Of a DNA stretch of 64,000 bases, positions 52,201 through 63,908 are shown piece by piece. Position 1 is the stretch's first letter; each line of letters begins with the position of its first letter. Made by a program: the position numbers and the translations under genes. Origin of the DNA: Thunnus maccoyii (taxonomy: Eukaryota; Chordata; Actinopteri; Scombriformes; Scombridae). The stretch is from the NCBI RefSeq assembly GCF_910596095.1, contig NC_056544.1, positions 7,332,655 through 7,396,654 on the forward strand, read 5' to 3'. The notes beneath the pieces are model-generated. The model saw only the letters and a list, made by a program, of their open reading frames with translations, had not been told where the DNA came from and did no database searches.

Positions 52201-55200
52201 GTTTCTCAGTTCTAACAATCACTGATCTGCACAACCAACTCAGAAACCTAGAAAAAGAAATGCGCGACGAAGCCCAAACAACTTCTTCTACAGTTGCTAG
52301 TGAGTGTCCTTTTCCTACTTGGCATTATTGAATTCATGTATTAGCTGTACACCCTTCTTAAGCTAAAGCATAAACTACCTTTCTAGAGCTGAGGGAAAAA
52401 CTGAAGGCAAAAGAGGAGGAACACTCTCATGATCAGGCTGAGATCAAAGGTAAGTTAAGTCCTGGCATGTTGAGGTTGCTGCCACAAGAAATGAAAAAGA
52501 ACATTACCTTACATTATGAATCTGTGTTTTGTACTAGCTCTGCAGAGTAAACTCAACCAGACGGAGGAGCAGTGTTATAGTTTTGAGCAGAAACTAAAAG
52601 GTGAGTGTTGTCTCTGTTGGTTTTTACTTACTGTCCCTGCTGGCCAACAATGTCTGAAAAACTGTGAACACTCTTTTGAATCTATTGTGGGAAATGAACG
52701 GGTTTATTATCTATTTTAAAGTTAAAAAAAACCAGTAGTCTCCACGTCTTTGTCAGTTTTAGCAAATGATTGGATTTTGGATTTTGGATGTAGCTCCATC
52801 TTCAACTGTTCAAAATTTTATAAATCAACCAATCAGACGACTAATTTCTTTGGAAAATTGAGGCCTTAATGAGTGGCTTTTTTACTGTCCCATGAAAATT
52901 GAACAGCCCACAGGAAGAGCTACAGGAATCATTGAATCTGTAAATAGATAAGTAAGGAAGGGGTTAAGAAATGTTTCAAGTCCTTTGTGGTATTTTGTAG
53001 ATTGTTATAGTCAACAGACTGCTTTTTGGAGCAGGTGGAGTTGCCCCCTGATGGCCATTAGGAAGAATGCAGGTTTAAGGCACTTCTGCATTGGCTTCAC
53101 TTTTGAGACCCGGAACTACCTGCTTGGTTCTGCGTCTGAAAAGTGAAGCCAATGCGGAAGTGCCTTAAACCTGCGTTCTCTCTAATGGCCATCAGGGGTG
53201 ACATCTCTGGCTCCAAAAAGAAGTCTTTTTGTATAGAAGTCTATGAGAAAATGACCCTACTTCTCACTTGATTTATACCTCAGTAAACAGTTTCCTAATG
53301 AGTTTGTGGTCTCAATCGCTAGTTTCAAGTCTTCTTCAATACAACTTGATGTTCATTTTGTAAATTATGTTCCCATTTCATTTAAACTTGACAATAAAGC
53401 AGGGTATGATTTAGGGCGTGGCTATCTTGTGATTGAAAAGTTGCTACCACAGCGACAACATTGGTTAGGTAATGTAACCATGGCGTAACCCCAGATATAG
53501 GCGTAGCTGCCGCTATTTGCGTTTTGCATTTTTAGTTCATTACAGCTACTTGTAACATTATGGTCGCCTAAAAAAGTCTTGTTCAGCGTTTGGTTGTGCT
53601 AAAAGACCCTCTAAGGAATCAGCTGTTCAGTTTTTCCAGTAAGTACATTTTTTAAAATAGTTTTAAGCCTGTTTGTTGCCACCGAAAATTAGCATTAGCA
53701 TTATCACAGTTAACCATAGACTGTAAATGCACCGTGCTAAGCATCACTTCTGGCTCCAAAAATCCAAGATGGCAACGGTCAATGTCTATGGTTGTAGTTC
53801 TAAAGTGTTATTTTATTAATATTGTGGAAATTGTTTACCCAATGACAACTACTAACAGTTGACATATTAACAGATACTGTATATGGTCATTCAATTCATT
53901 CAGGGGCAATATTGCTCACTTACCCAATTCATCTTACAATCTGATATCTTTCTAAACCTGTCAATTATTTCAGGACAGGAGGTATTAGTTTTTCACATGC
54001 ATCACAATATAATCTAGATAAAAAATGATATGAAATTGGGTGTGTTATGAAGAGTGATTGGCTCACGATCTTGTGATTGCTGGGTAGCCTGCAGAAGTGG
54101 CTCAGATGGTGAAGCAAGTAGCCTAATAAGATGGAGAGAGGGCAACCCTGTCGAGACCTCCAGATAGGAAATCTTGCTGAGCAGATATTGCCGGTCAAAA
54201 CCACAGACATGGATAAAAGCTTTGATCCTAATATTTTGCTCTATATTTAGAATATACAGCTGATGTATATATGTCCTTGTAGAACTGCAGAATGACCTGG
54301 ATGACAAAATGAAGGAGCTGCAGTCCAAGTCTGACAGTGTTACTTCACTTGGTGAGTGAAGGACCTACATTACTGTTTTGTTCAAACTTCTCAGTACTGA
54401 CCAAATGTCATTTCTGACCCATTCAATTTTCTCTGTCCATCCCAGTGGGAGTCTAGTTTATATTTTATTTTACTTAAGTGGAGCTTGAAGGATTTCCTCT
54501 CTGTTGACTAATAATGACACTTCATGATATCTGTTTTGATAATTTAAAGTAAAAATGAGCCATTGTTTCACACTGATATTTAGTTGATGTCCCATAACCT
54601 TGTCATACCAATCATCTTTGTCAAAATCTGATCTTTTAATTACGTTGAAAAAAAACTGTACACAGGAATGCAGTGTGTTGTGGATCTGGATGCAGGTAGT
54701 TTAAAGGATAATGGAAACATTAGACAGTCTGAATACTGCTCTTTAGTTTAACTGCTTAAGTCTGATTGTTTCAGCTCTTCAAATTTCCACATTAACCCTG
54801 CAACTTGAGGAGCTAAAGAGACAACTACAAAACACTGAATCCAAAACCAAGATAAAAGGTGAGTGTGTTTCATTGTCAATTCAATTCAGTTCAGGCACTT
54901 GTTTTATATTGTATGTAAAATAGCTACTTTGCGACTTAGTAACAGATCAACTTAACACTGATGTGAGGTACAAAGATCAGAGGATATCCAAGTTAAAAAC
55001 CATCTTTTTCTTTGATCTGCAGAGCTTCAAAAAATTATAGACGAGAAGAATGATGAGCTGGCCAAAAAAACAGAGGAGCTGAAAGCAAGAAGTGCTCAAC
55101 CTCAAAAACGTGAGTACAACATAGAGGTTCTATCGATCTGGTTTATGTTTGCATTGATTAACAACCCACTGAAACAATCAAAATAACTGAATGATATGTA

Positions 55201-58200
55201 TAGTTAAGGTGGCAGGTGATACATGCTAGAATATGATTATTAATGTTAACTCTTCTTTCAGTTCTACAGATTATTGCAATACAAACAGAGATTGAGAAAC
55301 TGGCGAATGTGGCAGAAAATGACACAGATTACTCTAAGATTAGCGGTGAGTGACAGAACTATATCTTGACAGCATATACGAAGGACTCCAGACCAAAAAC
55401 ACTGTAAAAATTACAAGTTTTTCTAATAAACGGTTACATTAAACACATTACATGTGCTCTTATGAAATTATGTTTTGATGTTGTCATTTGTATACAGCAC
55501 TCCAAAACCATCTGAATAATCTGATTAACGGAATTGAAGATGAAAAGGACGAAAATACTAAACTGAGTGAGTCATCATCAGAATTACAGTAAAATGAACT
55601 GGTCGTTGGTCTTGTATCCAGTGAATTTACAGTATCTAATCCAGTCTTTCTTCTGTTAGTGTTTCAGATCTTGGCTCAACAAGATGAAATAGCAAGACTG
55701 AAGAAGCAAGAAGACAAACAGACAAAAGCACAATTAGAGAAAATTAAAGGTGGGGAGCAGTATATATTCCTTAAATGTATGCTTTATACTTTTTCATACA
55801 TTCTGAGGACCTAAACCACAATTCTGTCTTTCTTGAAGAACTGGAGAATGAACTGGAGGACGTCAGAAATCAGATAAAAGAAAAGACAACGGTGCTGGAC
55901 TCAAGTGACACGAAGATTGGTGATCTTTGTAGGTGTTTTATTCAGCTGGACAAAAACAGAATTTTTAATTTCCTTCAGGATATTAAAAGTAGCTTGTTTT
56001 GTCTTTTTTTTTGTTTTTTAGCGGCTCAGATTATGGAACTTCACAAGAAAATCAAACCATTGGAAGACCAAATATCAGACCTCAAGGAAACAAACGCTGA
56101 GAACCTTGCAGGTGAGGAACAAAATGTGATATTTCTACTGTTATACACCAAGAAATAAAACATTACATATAAACAGAGTTTTATTTATAAGATGATATAT
56201 TTTGTTGATCTCTAACTTGCTTTCAGAGATTCAGAAGAGACTGGAGTTAGCAAAGAGGCAACTGCAAGACAGTGAACTTCGGCTCAATGATGCAGATGCA
56301 CAGAATTTTAACTTGAGTATGAAAATGTCTTATTTGCTAATGTTTCATGTCATGTCATTTGTTTCTTTTAAGGCCAATATAACATAGCAGCTGTGTTTGT
56401 GTGTCTGCTAGTGATGGAGATTGCTGAATTGAGGGCAAAACTGAAAAAGGCTGAGAAAGGGCCATCCAAAGCTGCTGAAAGAAATATCAACGGTTTGTCA
56501 GTCTGTTACTTTCCTACTATTGTGTCTCTACTGTCATTCAGCACATTCAGTCTAAGGTGAAGAATAAATTAGGTTTGTCATACAGTTGTGATAATTTGAT
56601 GCTTTCTCTCCCAGAACTGACGCAACAACTACAAACACAACAAAAAGAGAACAAGAAACTCCAAAGCACAAATGAAGGTGTGTACTGTACATCCCAACTT
56701 TTTCAAACTTCTCCTCAAATACTTATTATTATGTTGGTTTGTGTTTGATACACATCCATGTTTCAACCTCCTCCCTCTGTCAGACTTAAAGCAAGAGGCC
56801 AAAGAACTAAAAATGTGCTACAACGATGCCACACTGTTAAATTATCTTTAAAGGTGCAGTGTGTAGGATTTAGTGGCATCTAGTGGTGAAGTTGCAGATT
56901 GCAACCAACTAAATAGCCCTCACCCTCCCCTTCCAAGCATGTAGGTCAACGTACGGTGCCCGTGAAGCTCGCAAAAAACATGAAAGGCTCTCTCTAGAGC
57001 CAGTGTTTGGTTTTTCTGTTCTGGGCTACTGTAGAAACATGCTGGTGCAACATGGCGGGGTCCATGGAAGAGGACCCGCTCCCTATGTAGATATAAAGGG
57101 CTCATTCTAAGGTAACGAAAACACAACGATTCTTATTTTCAGGTGATTGTACACTAATTGAAACATACTTATGAATATTATATTCCATTTCTGCCGAGTC
57201 CGTTCTGCTAGATGCCACTAAATTCTACACACTGCACCTTTAAGTAAAAACTCAGACTAATCAAGTAGAGTTCAATATGATATAGCTTTACTGTAAATTC
57301 AAACAGTACATGGAGCAAATGAAAGAGAATTATGAAACACATTCATTTATACTAACTACTAACCCTTCCTATTGTGGAGTCAAACATTAACTCGCTCCCA
57401 TCACTGTACCTCTCTTGGCCTAACTCATTTATCAAGACACCATTATCTCGTGTCTTTGGGTACCTTCCACCATGATTAGCTGTTTTCCAGGAACGTACAG
57501 TGTTTTGCCTTCCTTAGTAGCCAATATCTTCATGCGAGGAGACATCAACACATTCCTGTATCACTTAGTTCCACACACCATTATATTCTCAGGCACATCT
57601 AAAGTTACAAAACTAAATGATTAACCTTGACTGTTTGTCCACTTAGTAAGACTAAAAGAGTAGAATGAGACTAGAAGAGTAAAATAATGGAGTATATTCT
57701 TCTACAAAGAATATAAAAAAAGTAATTGCTTTATCTCCAAAGTAAATGATTTTGTAACTTGATTGGTACTATATTGGTAATGTCTGGACAGGTAAAAATT
57801 TCCCACAGTGTCCTTTTCCTCCTTGGCATTATTGAATTCATGTATTAGCTGTACACCCTTCTTAAGCTGAAGCATAAATTACTTTTCCAGGGCTGAGGGA
57901 ACAACTGAAGGCAAAAGAGGAGGAACACTCTCATGATCAGGCTGAGATCAAAGGTAAGTTAAGTCCTGGCATGTTGAGGTTGCTGCCACTAGAAATGAAA
58001 AAGAACATTACCTTACATTATGAATCTGTGTTTTGTACTAGCTCTGCAGAGTGAACTGAACCAGACGGAGGTGCAATTTTCAGGTTTTGAGCAGAAAGTA
58101 AAAGGTTAGTGTTGTCACTGTTGGTTTTTACTTACTATCCATGCTGGCCAACAATGTCTGAAAAACTGTGAACACTCTTTTGACTCTCTTATGGGAAATG

Positions 58201-61200
58201 AACACGTTTATTGTCTATTTTAAAGTAAAAAAACAGTAGTGTCCACATCTTTGTCTGTCAGTTTTAGCAAATGATTGGATTTTTCACCATACAGAGAAAT
58301 GACATGATGTATAAACCACATTTCTTTTTAGCTGTTTTTATCCTCATAATAAAACAATGATATAACAAAAGGCACCATTGCAAGTGAGAATTTTGATGTC
58401 CAGTCTTTCTCTCTTTCCAAACAACAGAGCTACAGAGGAATCTGACATTGAAGAGTGAGGAATGCTCTGGACTTGAGGAAAGATATGAGCGTAAGTTGTT
58501 AACATGACTGCAGCTAAACACTCCGATGATTTATGTTCCAGTTTCACTTTTGATTTGGATTATGTGTCTGTTTCCATCAGAGGTAAAGACTGAATTTGAG
58601 CAGAAGATTGCAGAACTGAACAGAACTGGAGACTCCAAAGTGGCACTCAGTGAGTGAAGTTACAATATTGTCATTATGGCTTCAGTACAGTACAATATTC
58701 ATATTTAGCTGAGATCTCACCTTTTTCATGAGAGGTGTCCTCTGCTCAGTTCATCACCTGATAAGCTGTGTAATTATGTTTGCTCTGTTTTTCTGTGTCA
58801 GTTCTGAACGTGATAAACCTGCATGATGATGTGAAGGCTCTGGAGGATCTGATCTCCACCACAAAAGACCCAGACAAGGTCTCAGGTGAGTAACAGTGGT
58901 CACAGTCAATGTTTGACTCTGTATTAACCGTTTGTTGTGCATTGAGAAATTTGTGTTCCTTACAATTATTACTTTTAAATATACAGGTAGAATAAGATCA
59001 TTTCTCCTGTCTCCAAGACTCAAGAACTGACAGAGTTCAGATCTCGCCACTAACAGTGAAACTATTGTTAAAGTTGAATGGTCTGATTTGGAAAATTATC
59101 TCACTGTTGTAGATTGTCAGAGTTGTCACTTTAAAGACTCTGTAGGAGACTGATGGCTGATGTTTTTCTGCCTCTCCTAGTCTTTTGCTTTGTCTCCCCA
59201 CAGAGCTGCAGAGGCAACTGGAGGAGAAGCAAAACGAACTGAACTCCAAGACTGAAGAAATAGAGAAACTGATGGCCAACCCCAAAATAAGTGAGCACAT
59301 TGATTTGATACACTGTGATCATCAGGTCACTGTTTAAGTCCAAATCATTGTTAAAGGTGTAAATTTGTAGTTGCTGCCAGATTTGTCACCACTTAAAATA
59401 TCAAGTCTCTTGACCCCTTATAGACAGAAACTAAATAGAAGTTGTTTTTTTCCTTGTGTTTTTGTTTTCGTCTTCTAATTATTTTTGACAAAAAGTTCCT
59501 TCATCAGTGTTTCAGAAAGAAAAAATGTTTGCTTGTAATTTATGTAACTTGGCTGCTACAACAGTACAATTACCCTTTGGGATTAATTAAGTACTCTATC
59601 CACTACTAGATAGTAGATATTACTTTCTACAAAGCTAAATGTGTTGAATGTTTGAGAGAAAAATTCCAATTTTTACCCACAATGGATAAACTCAACCTCA
59701 TATCGCTGCTTGCAATAACTCTGTTTATGCATCTCAGTGTGTTTCCTTGTGCTCTTTTCTTTAAGACACCAAATCCACTGATCTTTTGATTATTAACCAT
59801 CAGCCTGTTGTCAAGCAAAAAGTCCTGTTTCACACACCATAAATACTTGTTGACTTGACAGCAGTTGATGTAGGTCATGGAAATATGGAGTAATAAATGG
59901 AGTAAATAGACATTTTGCATTTAATATCGAGGGCTGGTAAGACAGGTTTCTGAAGCAATAAACTCAGTCAAACCCACTGCATGTTTGTTTCTTTCAGTTT
60001 TAACAATCATTGAGCTGCAGAATGATATATGGGACCATCAGAAAAAGGCTGCTAATGAGACCACTGGTGACCAAATAAAAGGTCAGTCTGTTTTAAATGC
60101 TAATGTAACAATTCAGAGTGACATTATTTGACAAATCAAATCACAAAAGATAAAATGTAATCTCATCAAGGACTATTTTTTTGTTCTAGAGTTGCAAAAC
60201 AGAGTGGATGGTCTTATCAGTGAGATCGATGACAAAGACGATGAAAACACAAAACTGAGTGAGTAGGAAATAAATTTGAGCAGAAAGATTCACAGACAAG
60301 CTGTCCTGTTTATATAAGATCTTATTACATTATTTACTATATTTTGACATCTTTGTGTGCTTCAGTGCTGAAAATCATGACGCTGCAGAGTCAAGTGGAA
60401 TACTTGCAGAGACAGCTGTCAGAACACCAGAGGTCACAGACCGCTCAGGTAACCCGTAAGTATCTCTAATAATCCTTTACAAATCCCATATTCATTCCAG
60501 TCCATACAACTAAAATAAAAAATGTTGTTATTGCATCCTGATTTTCTGTATATAACTAATTAATGTGTTTTAAATTTGTCTCAGAGCTCACAAACGAGCT
60601 CACAGCCAAGAAGAAAGACCTACAGAAATCAGTGAACGAGCTGAATGAGAATAATCAGAAAGATGCCAAACTGAGTAAGTAAAAAGGCAACAAGGTGTCT
60701 ACATTCATTATTAAAAATAATTGAAATCTTTTTTTCTCTAATCTTTCTAATTTCATTTCTGTGTTTCTCAGTTCTAACAATCACTGATCTGCACAACCAA
60801 CTCAGAAACCTAGAAAAAGAAAAGCGCAACGAAGCCCAAACAACTTCTTCTACAGTTGCTAGTGAGTGTCCTTTTCCTACTTGGCATTATTGAATTCATG
60901 TATTAGCTGTACACCCTTCTTAAGCTAAAGCATAAACTACCTTTCTAGAGCTGAGGGAAAAACTGAAGGCAAAAGAGGAGGAACACTCTCATGATCAGGC
61001 TGAGATCAAAGGTAAGTTAAGTCCTGGCATGTTGAGGTTGCTGCCACAAGAAATGAAAAAGACCTTACATTATGAATCTGTGTTTTGTACTAGCTCTGCA
61101 GAGTAAACTCAACCAGACGGAGGAGCAGTGTTATAGTTTTGAGCAGAAACTAAAAGGTGAGTGTTGTGTCTGTTGGTTTTTACTTACTGTCCCTGCTGGC

Positions 61201-63908
61201 CAACAATGTCTGAAAAACTGTGAACACTCTTTTGAATCTATTGTGGGAAATGAACGGGTTTATTATCTATTTTAAAGTAAAAAAAACAGTAGTCTCCACG
61301 TCTTTGTCTGTCAGTTCTAGCAAATGATTGGATTTTGGATTTTTGATCTAGCTCCATCTTCAACTGTTCAAAATTTTATAAATCAACCAATCAGACGACT
61401 AATTTCTTTGGAAAATTGAGGCCTTAATGAGTGGCTTTTTTACTGTCCCATGAAAATTGAACAGCCCACAGGAAGAGCTACAGGAATCATTGAACCTGTA
61501 AATAGATAAGTAAGGAAGGGGTTAAGAAATGTTTCAAGTCCTTTGTGGTATTTTTAGATTGTTATAGTCAACAGACTGCTTTTTGGAGCAGGTGGAGTTG
61601 CCCCCTGATGGCCATTAGAAAGAATGCAGGTTTAAGGCACTTCTGCATTGGCTTCACTTTTGAGACCCGGAACTACCTGCTTGGTTCTGCGTCTGAAAAG
61701 TGAAGCCAATGCGGAAGTGCCTTAAACCTACATTCTCTCTAATGGCCATCAGGGGTGACACCTCTGGCTCCAAAAAGAAGTCTTTTTGTGTAGAAGTCTA
61801 TGAGAAATGACCCTACTTCTCACTTGATTTATACCTCAGTAAACAGTTTCCTAATGAGTTTGTGGTCTCAATCGCTAGTTTCAAGTCTTCTTCAATACAA
61901 CTTGATGTTCATTTTGTAAATTATGTTCCCATTTCATTTAAACTTGACAATAAAGCAGGGTATGATTTAGGGCGTGGCTATCTTGTGATTGAAAAGTTGC
62001 TACCACAGCGACAACATTGGTTAGGTAATGTAACCATGGCGTAACCCCAGATATAGGCGTAGCTGCCGCTATTTGCGTTTTGCATTTTTAGTTCATTACA
62101 GCTACTTGTAACATTATGGTCGCCTAAAAAAGTCTTGTTCAGCGTTTGGTTGTGCTAAAAGACCCTCTAAGGAATCAGCTGTTCAGTTTTTCCAGTAAGT
62201 ACATTTTTTAAAATAGTTTTAAGCCTGTTTGTTGCCACCGAAAATTAGCATTAGCATTAGCATTATCACAGTTAACCATAGACTGTAAATGCACCGTGCT
62301 AAGCATCACTTCTGGCTCCAAAAATCCAAGATGGCAACGGTCAATGTCTATGGTTGTAGTTCTAAAGTGTTATTTTATTAATATTGTGGAAATTGTTAAC
62401 CCAATGACAACTACTAACAGTTGACATATTAACAGATACTGTATATGGTCATTCAATTCATTCAGGGGCAATATTGCTCACTTACCCAATTCATCTTACA
62501 ATCTGATATCTTTCTAAACCTGTCAATTATTTCAGGATAGGAGGTATTAGTTTTTCACATGCATCACAATATAATCTAGATAAAAAATGATATGAAATTG
62601 GGTGTGTTATGAAGAGTGATTGGCTCACGATCTTGTGATTGCTGGGTAGCCTGCAGAAGTGGCTCAGATGGTGAAGCAAGTAGCCTAATAAGATGGAGAG
62701 AGGGCAACCCTGTCGAGACCTCCAGATAGGAAATCTTGCTGAGCAGATATTGCCGGTCAAAACCACAGACATGGATAAAAGCTTTGATCCTAATATTTTG
62801 CTCTATATTTAGAATATACAGCTGATGTATATGTGTCCTTGTAGAACTGCAGAATGACCTGGATGACAAAATGAAGGAGCTGCAGTCCAAGTCTGACAGT
62901 GTTACTTCACTTGGTGAGTGAAGGACCTACATTACTGTTTTGCTCAAACTTCTCAGTACTGACCAAATGTCATTTCTGACCCATTCAATTTTCTCTGTCC
63001 ATCCCAGTGGGAGTCTAGTTTATATTTTATTTTACTCAAGTGGAGCCTGAAGGATTTCCTCTCTGTTGACTAATAATGACACTTCATGATATCTGTTTTG
63101 ATAATTTAAAGTAAAAATGAGCCATTGTTTCACACTGATATTTAGTTGATGTCCCATAACCTGGTCATACCAATCATCTTTGTCAAAATCTGATCTTTTA
63201 ATTACGTTGAAAAAAAAACTGTACACAGGAATGCAGTGTGTTGTGGATCTGGATGCAGGTAGTTTAAAGGATAATGGAAACATTAGACAGTCTGAATACT
63301 GCTCTTTAGTTTAACTGCTTAAGTCTGATTGTTTCAGCTCTTCAAATTTCCACATTAACCCTGCAACTTGAGGAGCTAAAGAGACAACTACAAAACACTG
63401 AATCCAAAACCAAGATAAAAGGTGAGTGTGTTTCATTGTCAATTCAATTCAGTTCAGGCACTTGTTTTATATTGTATGTAAAATAGCTACTTTGCGACTT
63501 AGTAACAGATCAACTTAACACTGATGTGAGGTACAAAGATCAGAGGATATCCAAGTTAAAAACCATCTTTTTCTTTGATCTGCAGAGCTTCAAAAAATTA
63601 TAGACGAGAAGAATGATGAGCTGGCCAAAAAAACAGAGGAGCTGAAAGCAAGAAGTGCTCAACCTCACAGACGTGAGTACAACATAGAAGTTCTATTGAT
63701 CTGGTTTATGTTTGCATTGATTAACAACCCACTGAAACAATCAAAATAACTGAATGATATGTATAGTTAAGGTGGCAGGTGATACATGCTAGAATATGAT
63801 TATTAATGTTAACTCTTCTTTCAGTTCTACAGATTATTGCAATACAAACAGAGATTGAGAAACTGGCGAATGTGGCAGAAAATGACACAGATTACTTTAA
63901 GATTAGCG
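31258..63908 (+). CDS. Giant secreted coiled-coil protein, unrecognised, with repeated exon units (3' end outside window)
   Basis: I do not recognise this gene. It has at least 91 coding exons with GT-AG borders, encoding 2,356 residues before the edge. Residues 1 to about 20 ([20 protein letters not shown]) are a signal peptide. Exons 1-26 are: 31258-31333, 31439-31521, 31619-31663, 31789-31813, 32075-32143, 32223-32312, 32420-32488, 32596-32691, 32892-32978, 33135-33233, 33774-33839, 33944-34033, 34135-34221, 34321-34410, 34602-34691, 34964-35047, 35173-35235, 35335-35397, 35488-35556, 35709-35792, 36098-36184, 36892-36975, 37084-37152, 37260-37349, 37479-37568 and 37664-37753. Later exons are listed under the units. 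From exon 5 on all are phase 1-1. Two exon types often alternate, one opening I/V-L-x-I-x-x-L and one opening E-L-Q-x-x-L. Both are Lys/Glu-rich with heptad-like leucines. N-glycosylation sequons recur (NRT, NET, NQT, NDT). I saw no transmembrane segment. A secreted or matrix rod protein is inferred; the far C-terminus is unseen. Confidence 0.8.
35247..37960 (+). repeat. Partial repeat unit 1 of the large gene (exons 18-26)
   Basis: Introns and exons here align closely with 41519-43894 in unit 2; exons 18-26 correspond to exons 29-37. After exon 26 the homology jumps at about 37787 to the tail of a full unit (48425 onward), so the exon 38-50 block is missing here. Unit 1 lacks the TTAA MITE. 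It is followed by the LINE insertion. It is the most diverged unit by eye. Confidence 0.85.
37961..40702 (-). mobile_element. LINE of the L2/CR1 group, decayed
   Basis: About 2.7 kb, on the - strand, inserted in the intron between exons 26 and 27. It shows an endonuclease fragment (about 40346-40663, [19 protein letters not shown]), a linker region (about 39446-39976), a reverse transcriptase (38438-39238, with [15 protein letters not shown] and [16 protein letters not shown]) and a C-terminal part (38093-38440). Frames are broken between these parts. The first catalytic Asp of the RT (usual xxDYSSAFN) reads GFSSAFN, and the FADD motif reads FAYD, so it cannot be active. The 3' end, at the left, carries tandem ATTCAAG words typical of L2-like tails. 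Units 2 and 3 have the uninterrupted site, TATACTAACTAC. Confidence 0.85.
44621..44817. repeat. Foldback (82-bp inverted arms) in unit 2
   Basis: Arms 44621-44702 and 44737-44817 are reverse complements with few mismatches, around a 34-bp loop. They contain TGATGGCCATTAGA and TTTAAGGCACTTC and their complements. It lies in the long intron between exons 39 and 40. The transcript would form a long stem. Confidence 0.85.
45172..45238 (+). pseudogene. THAP-type zinc-finger remnant in unit 2
   Basis: Reads [20 protein letters not shown], with the C-x4-C that opens a THAP domain, then a GTAAGT donor. An in-frame stop precedes it and nothing of the second half (C-x2-H) follows nearby. This is best read as the first exon of a THAP-bearing transposase of P-element type, left inside a non-autonomous copy. 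Confidence 0.5.
45310..45391. mobile_element. Small inverted-repeat element in unit 2
   Basis: An 82-bp segment bounded by perfect 10-bp inverted ends, AACCATAGAC and GTCTATGGTT. It may mark one end of the same decayed transposon that supplied the THAP remnant. Confidence 0.5.
48381..48448 (+). pseudogene. Stop-bearing pseudo-exon closing unit 2
   Basis: After a good acceptor (CTCTGTCAG), the phase-1 frame continues as [19 protein letters not shown] and ends NYL-stop. There is no donor before the TAA at 48446-48448. The stop overlaps the TTAA target of the following MITE. Since its neighbours are all phase 1-1, skipping it keeps the frame; including it would end the protein. An ancient exon that has lost its donor is the simplest reading. 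Confidence 0.65.
48449..48836. mobile_element. TTAA-target MITE (piggyBac-like) in unit 2
   Basis: A 388-bp element with inverted ends starting AGGTGCAGTGTGTAGGATTT and ending in its near-complement, AAATTCTACACACTGCACCT. It sits between TTAA at 48445-48448 and TTAA at 48837-48840. The unfilled site survives in unit 1 near 37821-37835 (ATCTTTAAGGAAAAAC), which confirms the TTAA duplication. Confidence 0.8.
53023..53219. repeat. Foldback, unit 3 copy
   Basis: Same 197-bp inverted-repeat structure as at 44621-44817, carried along with the unit duplication. Confidence 0.85.
53574..53640 (+). pseudogene. THAP-type remnant, unit 3 copy
   Basis: Same reading as the unit 2 copy, with the same preceding stop, so it was already dead before the duplication. 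Confidence 0.5.
53712..53793. mobile_element. Small inverted-repeat element, unit 3 copy
   Basis: Same 82-bp segment as at 45310-45391. Confidence 0.5.
56784..56851 (+). pseudogene. Stop-bearing pseudo-exon closing unit 3
   Basis: Identical in layout to 48381-48448, with TAA at 56849-56851 and no donor before it. Confidence 0.65.
56852..57239. mobile_element. TTAA-target MITE, unit 3 copy
   Basis: 388 bp, the same length and ends as in unit 2, flanked by TTAA at 56848-56851 and 57240-57243. It was duplicated with the unit rather than inserted independently. Confidence 0.8.
61580..61776. repeat. Foldback, unit 4 copy
   Basis: Third copy of the 197-bp inverted repeat, same position within the unit. 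Confidence 0.85.
62130..62196 (+). pseudogene. THAP-type remnant, unit 4 copy
   Basis: Third copy of the C-x4-C remnant, unchanged in layout. Confidence 0.5.
62274..62355. mobile_element. Small inverted-repeat element, unit 4 copy
   Basis: Third copy of the 82-bp inverted-repeat segment; a few extra TTAGCA words lie just before it. Confidence 0.5.

Larger units (their letters stand above)
49136..57538 (+). repeat. Repeat unit 3 of the large gene (8.4 kb, 24 exons)
   Basis: Exons in the same order and of the same lengths as unit 2: 49488-49550, 49639-49701, 50025-50087, 50178-50246, 50399-50482, 50788-50874, 51445-51528, 51636-51704, 51812-51901, 52031-52120, 52210-52299, 52387-52449, 52538-52600, 54283-54351, 54775-54858, 55023-55109, 55262-55345, 55498-55566, 55660-55749, 55839-55919, 56022-56111, 56227-56316, 56412-56492 and 56615-56677. 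This gives 622 residues. Introns are nearly identical to unit 2. Residue changes are few, for example ACGGAGGCGCAATGT became ACGGAGGTGCAATTT in the second exon, which loses a cysteine. Confidence 0.9.

Noticed and set aside
31258-63908. Bacterial-style or viral repeat protein array, or CRISPR-like repeats
   Set aside because: Repeats are 8.4-kb blocks with eukaryotic introns and matching splice sites, not short spaced repeats.
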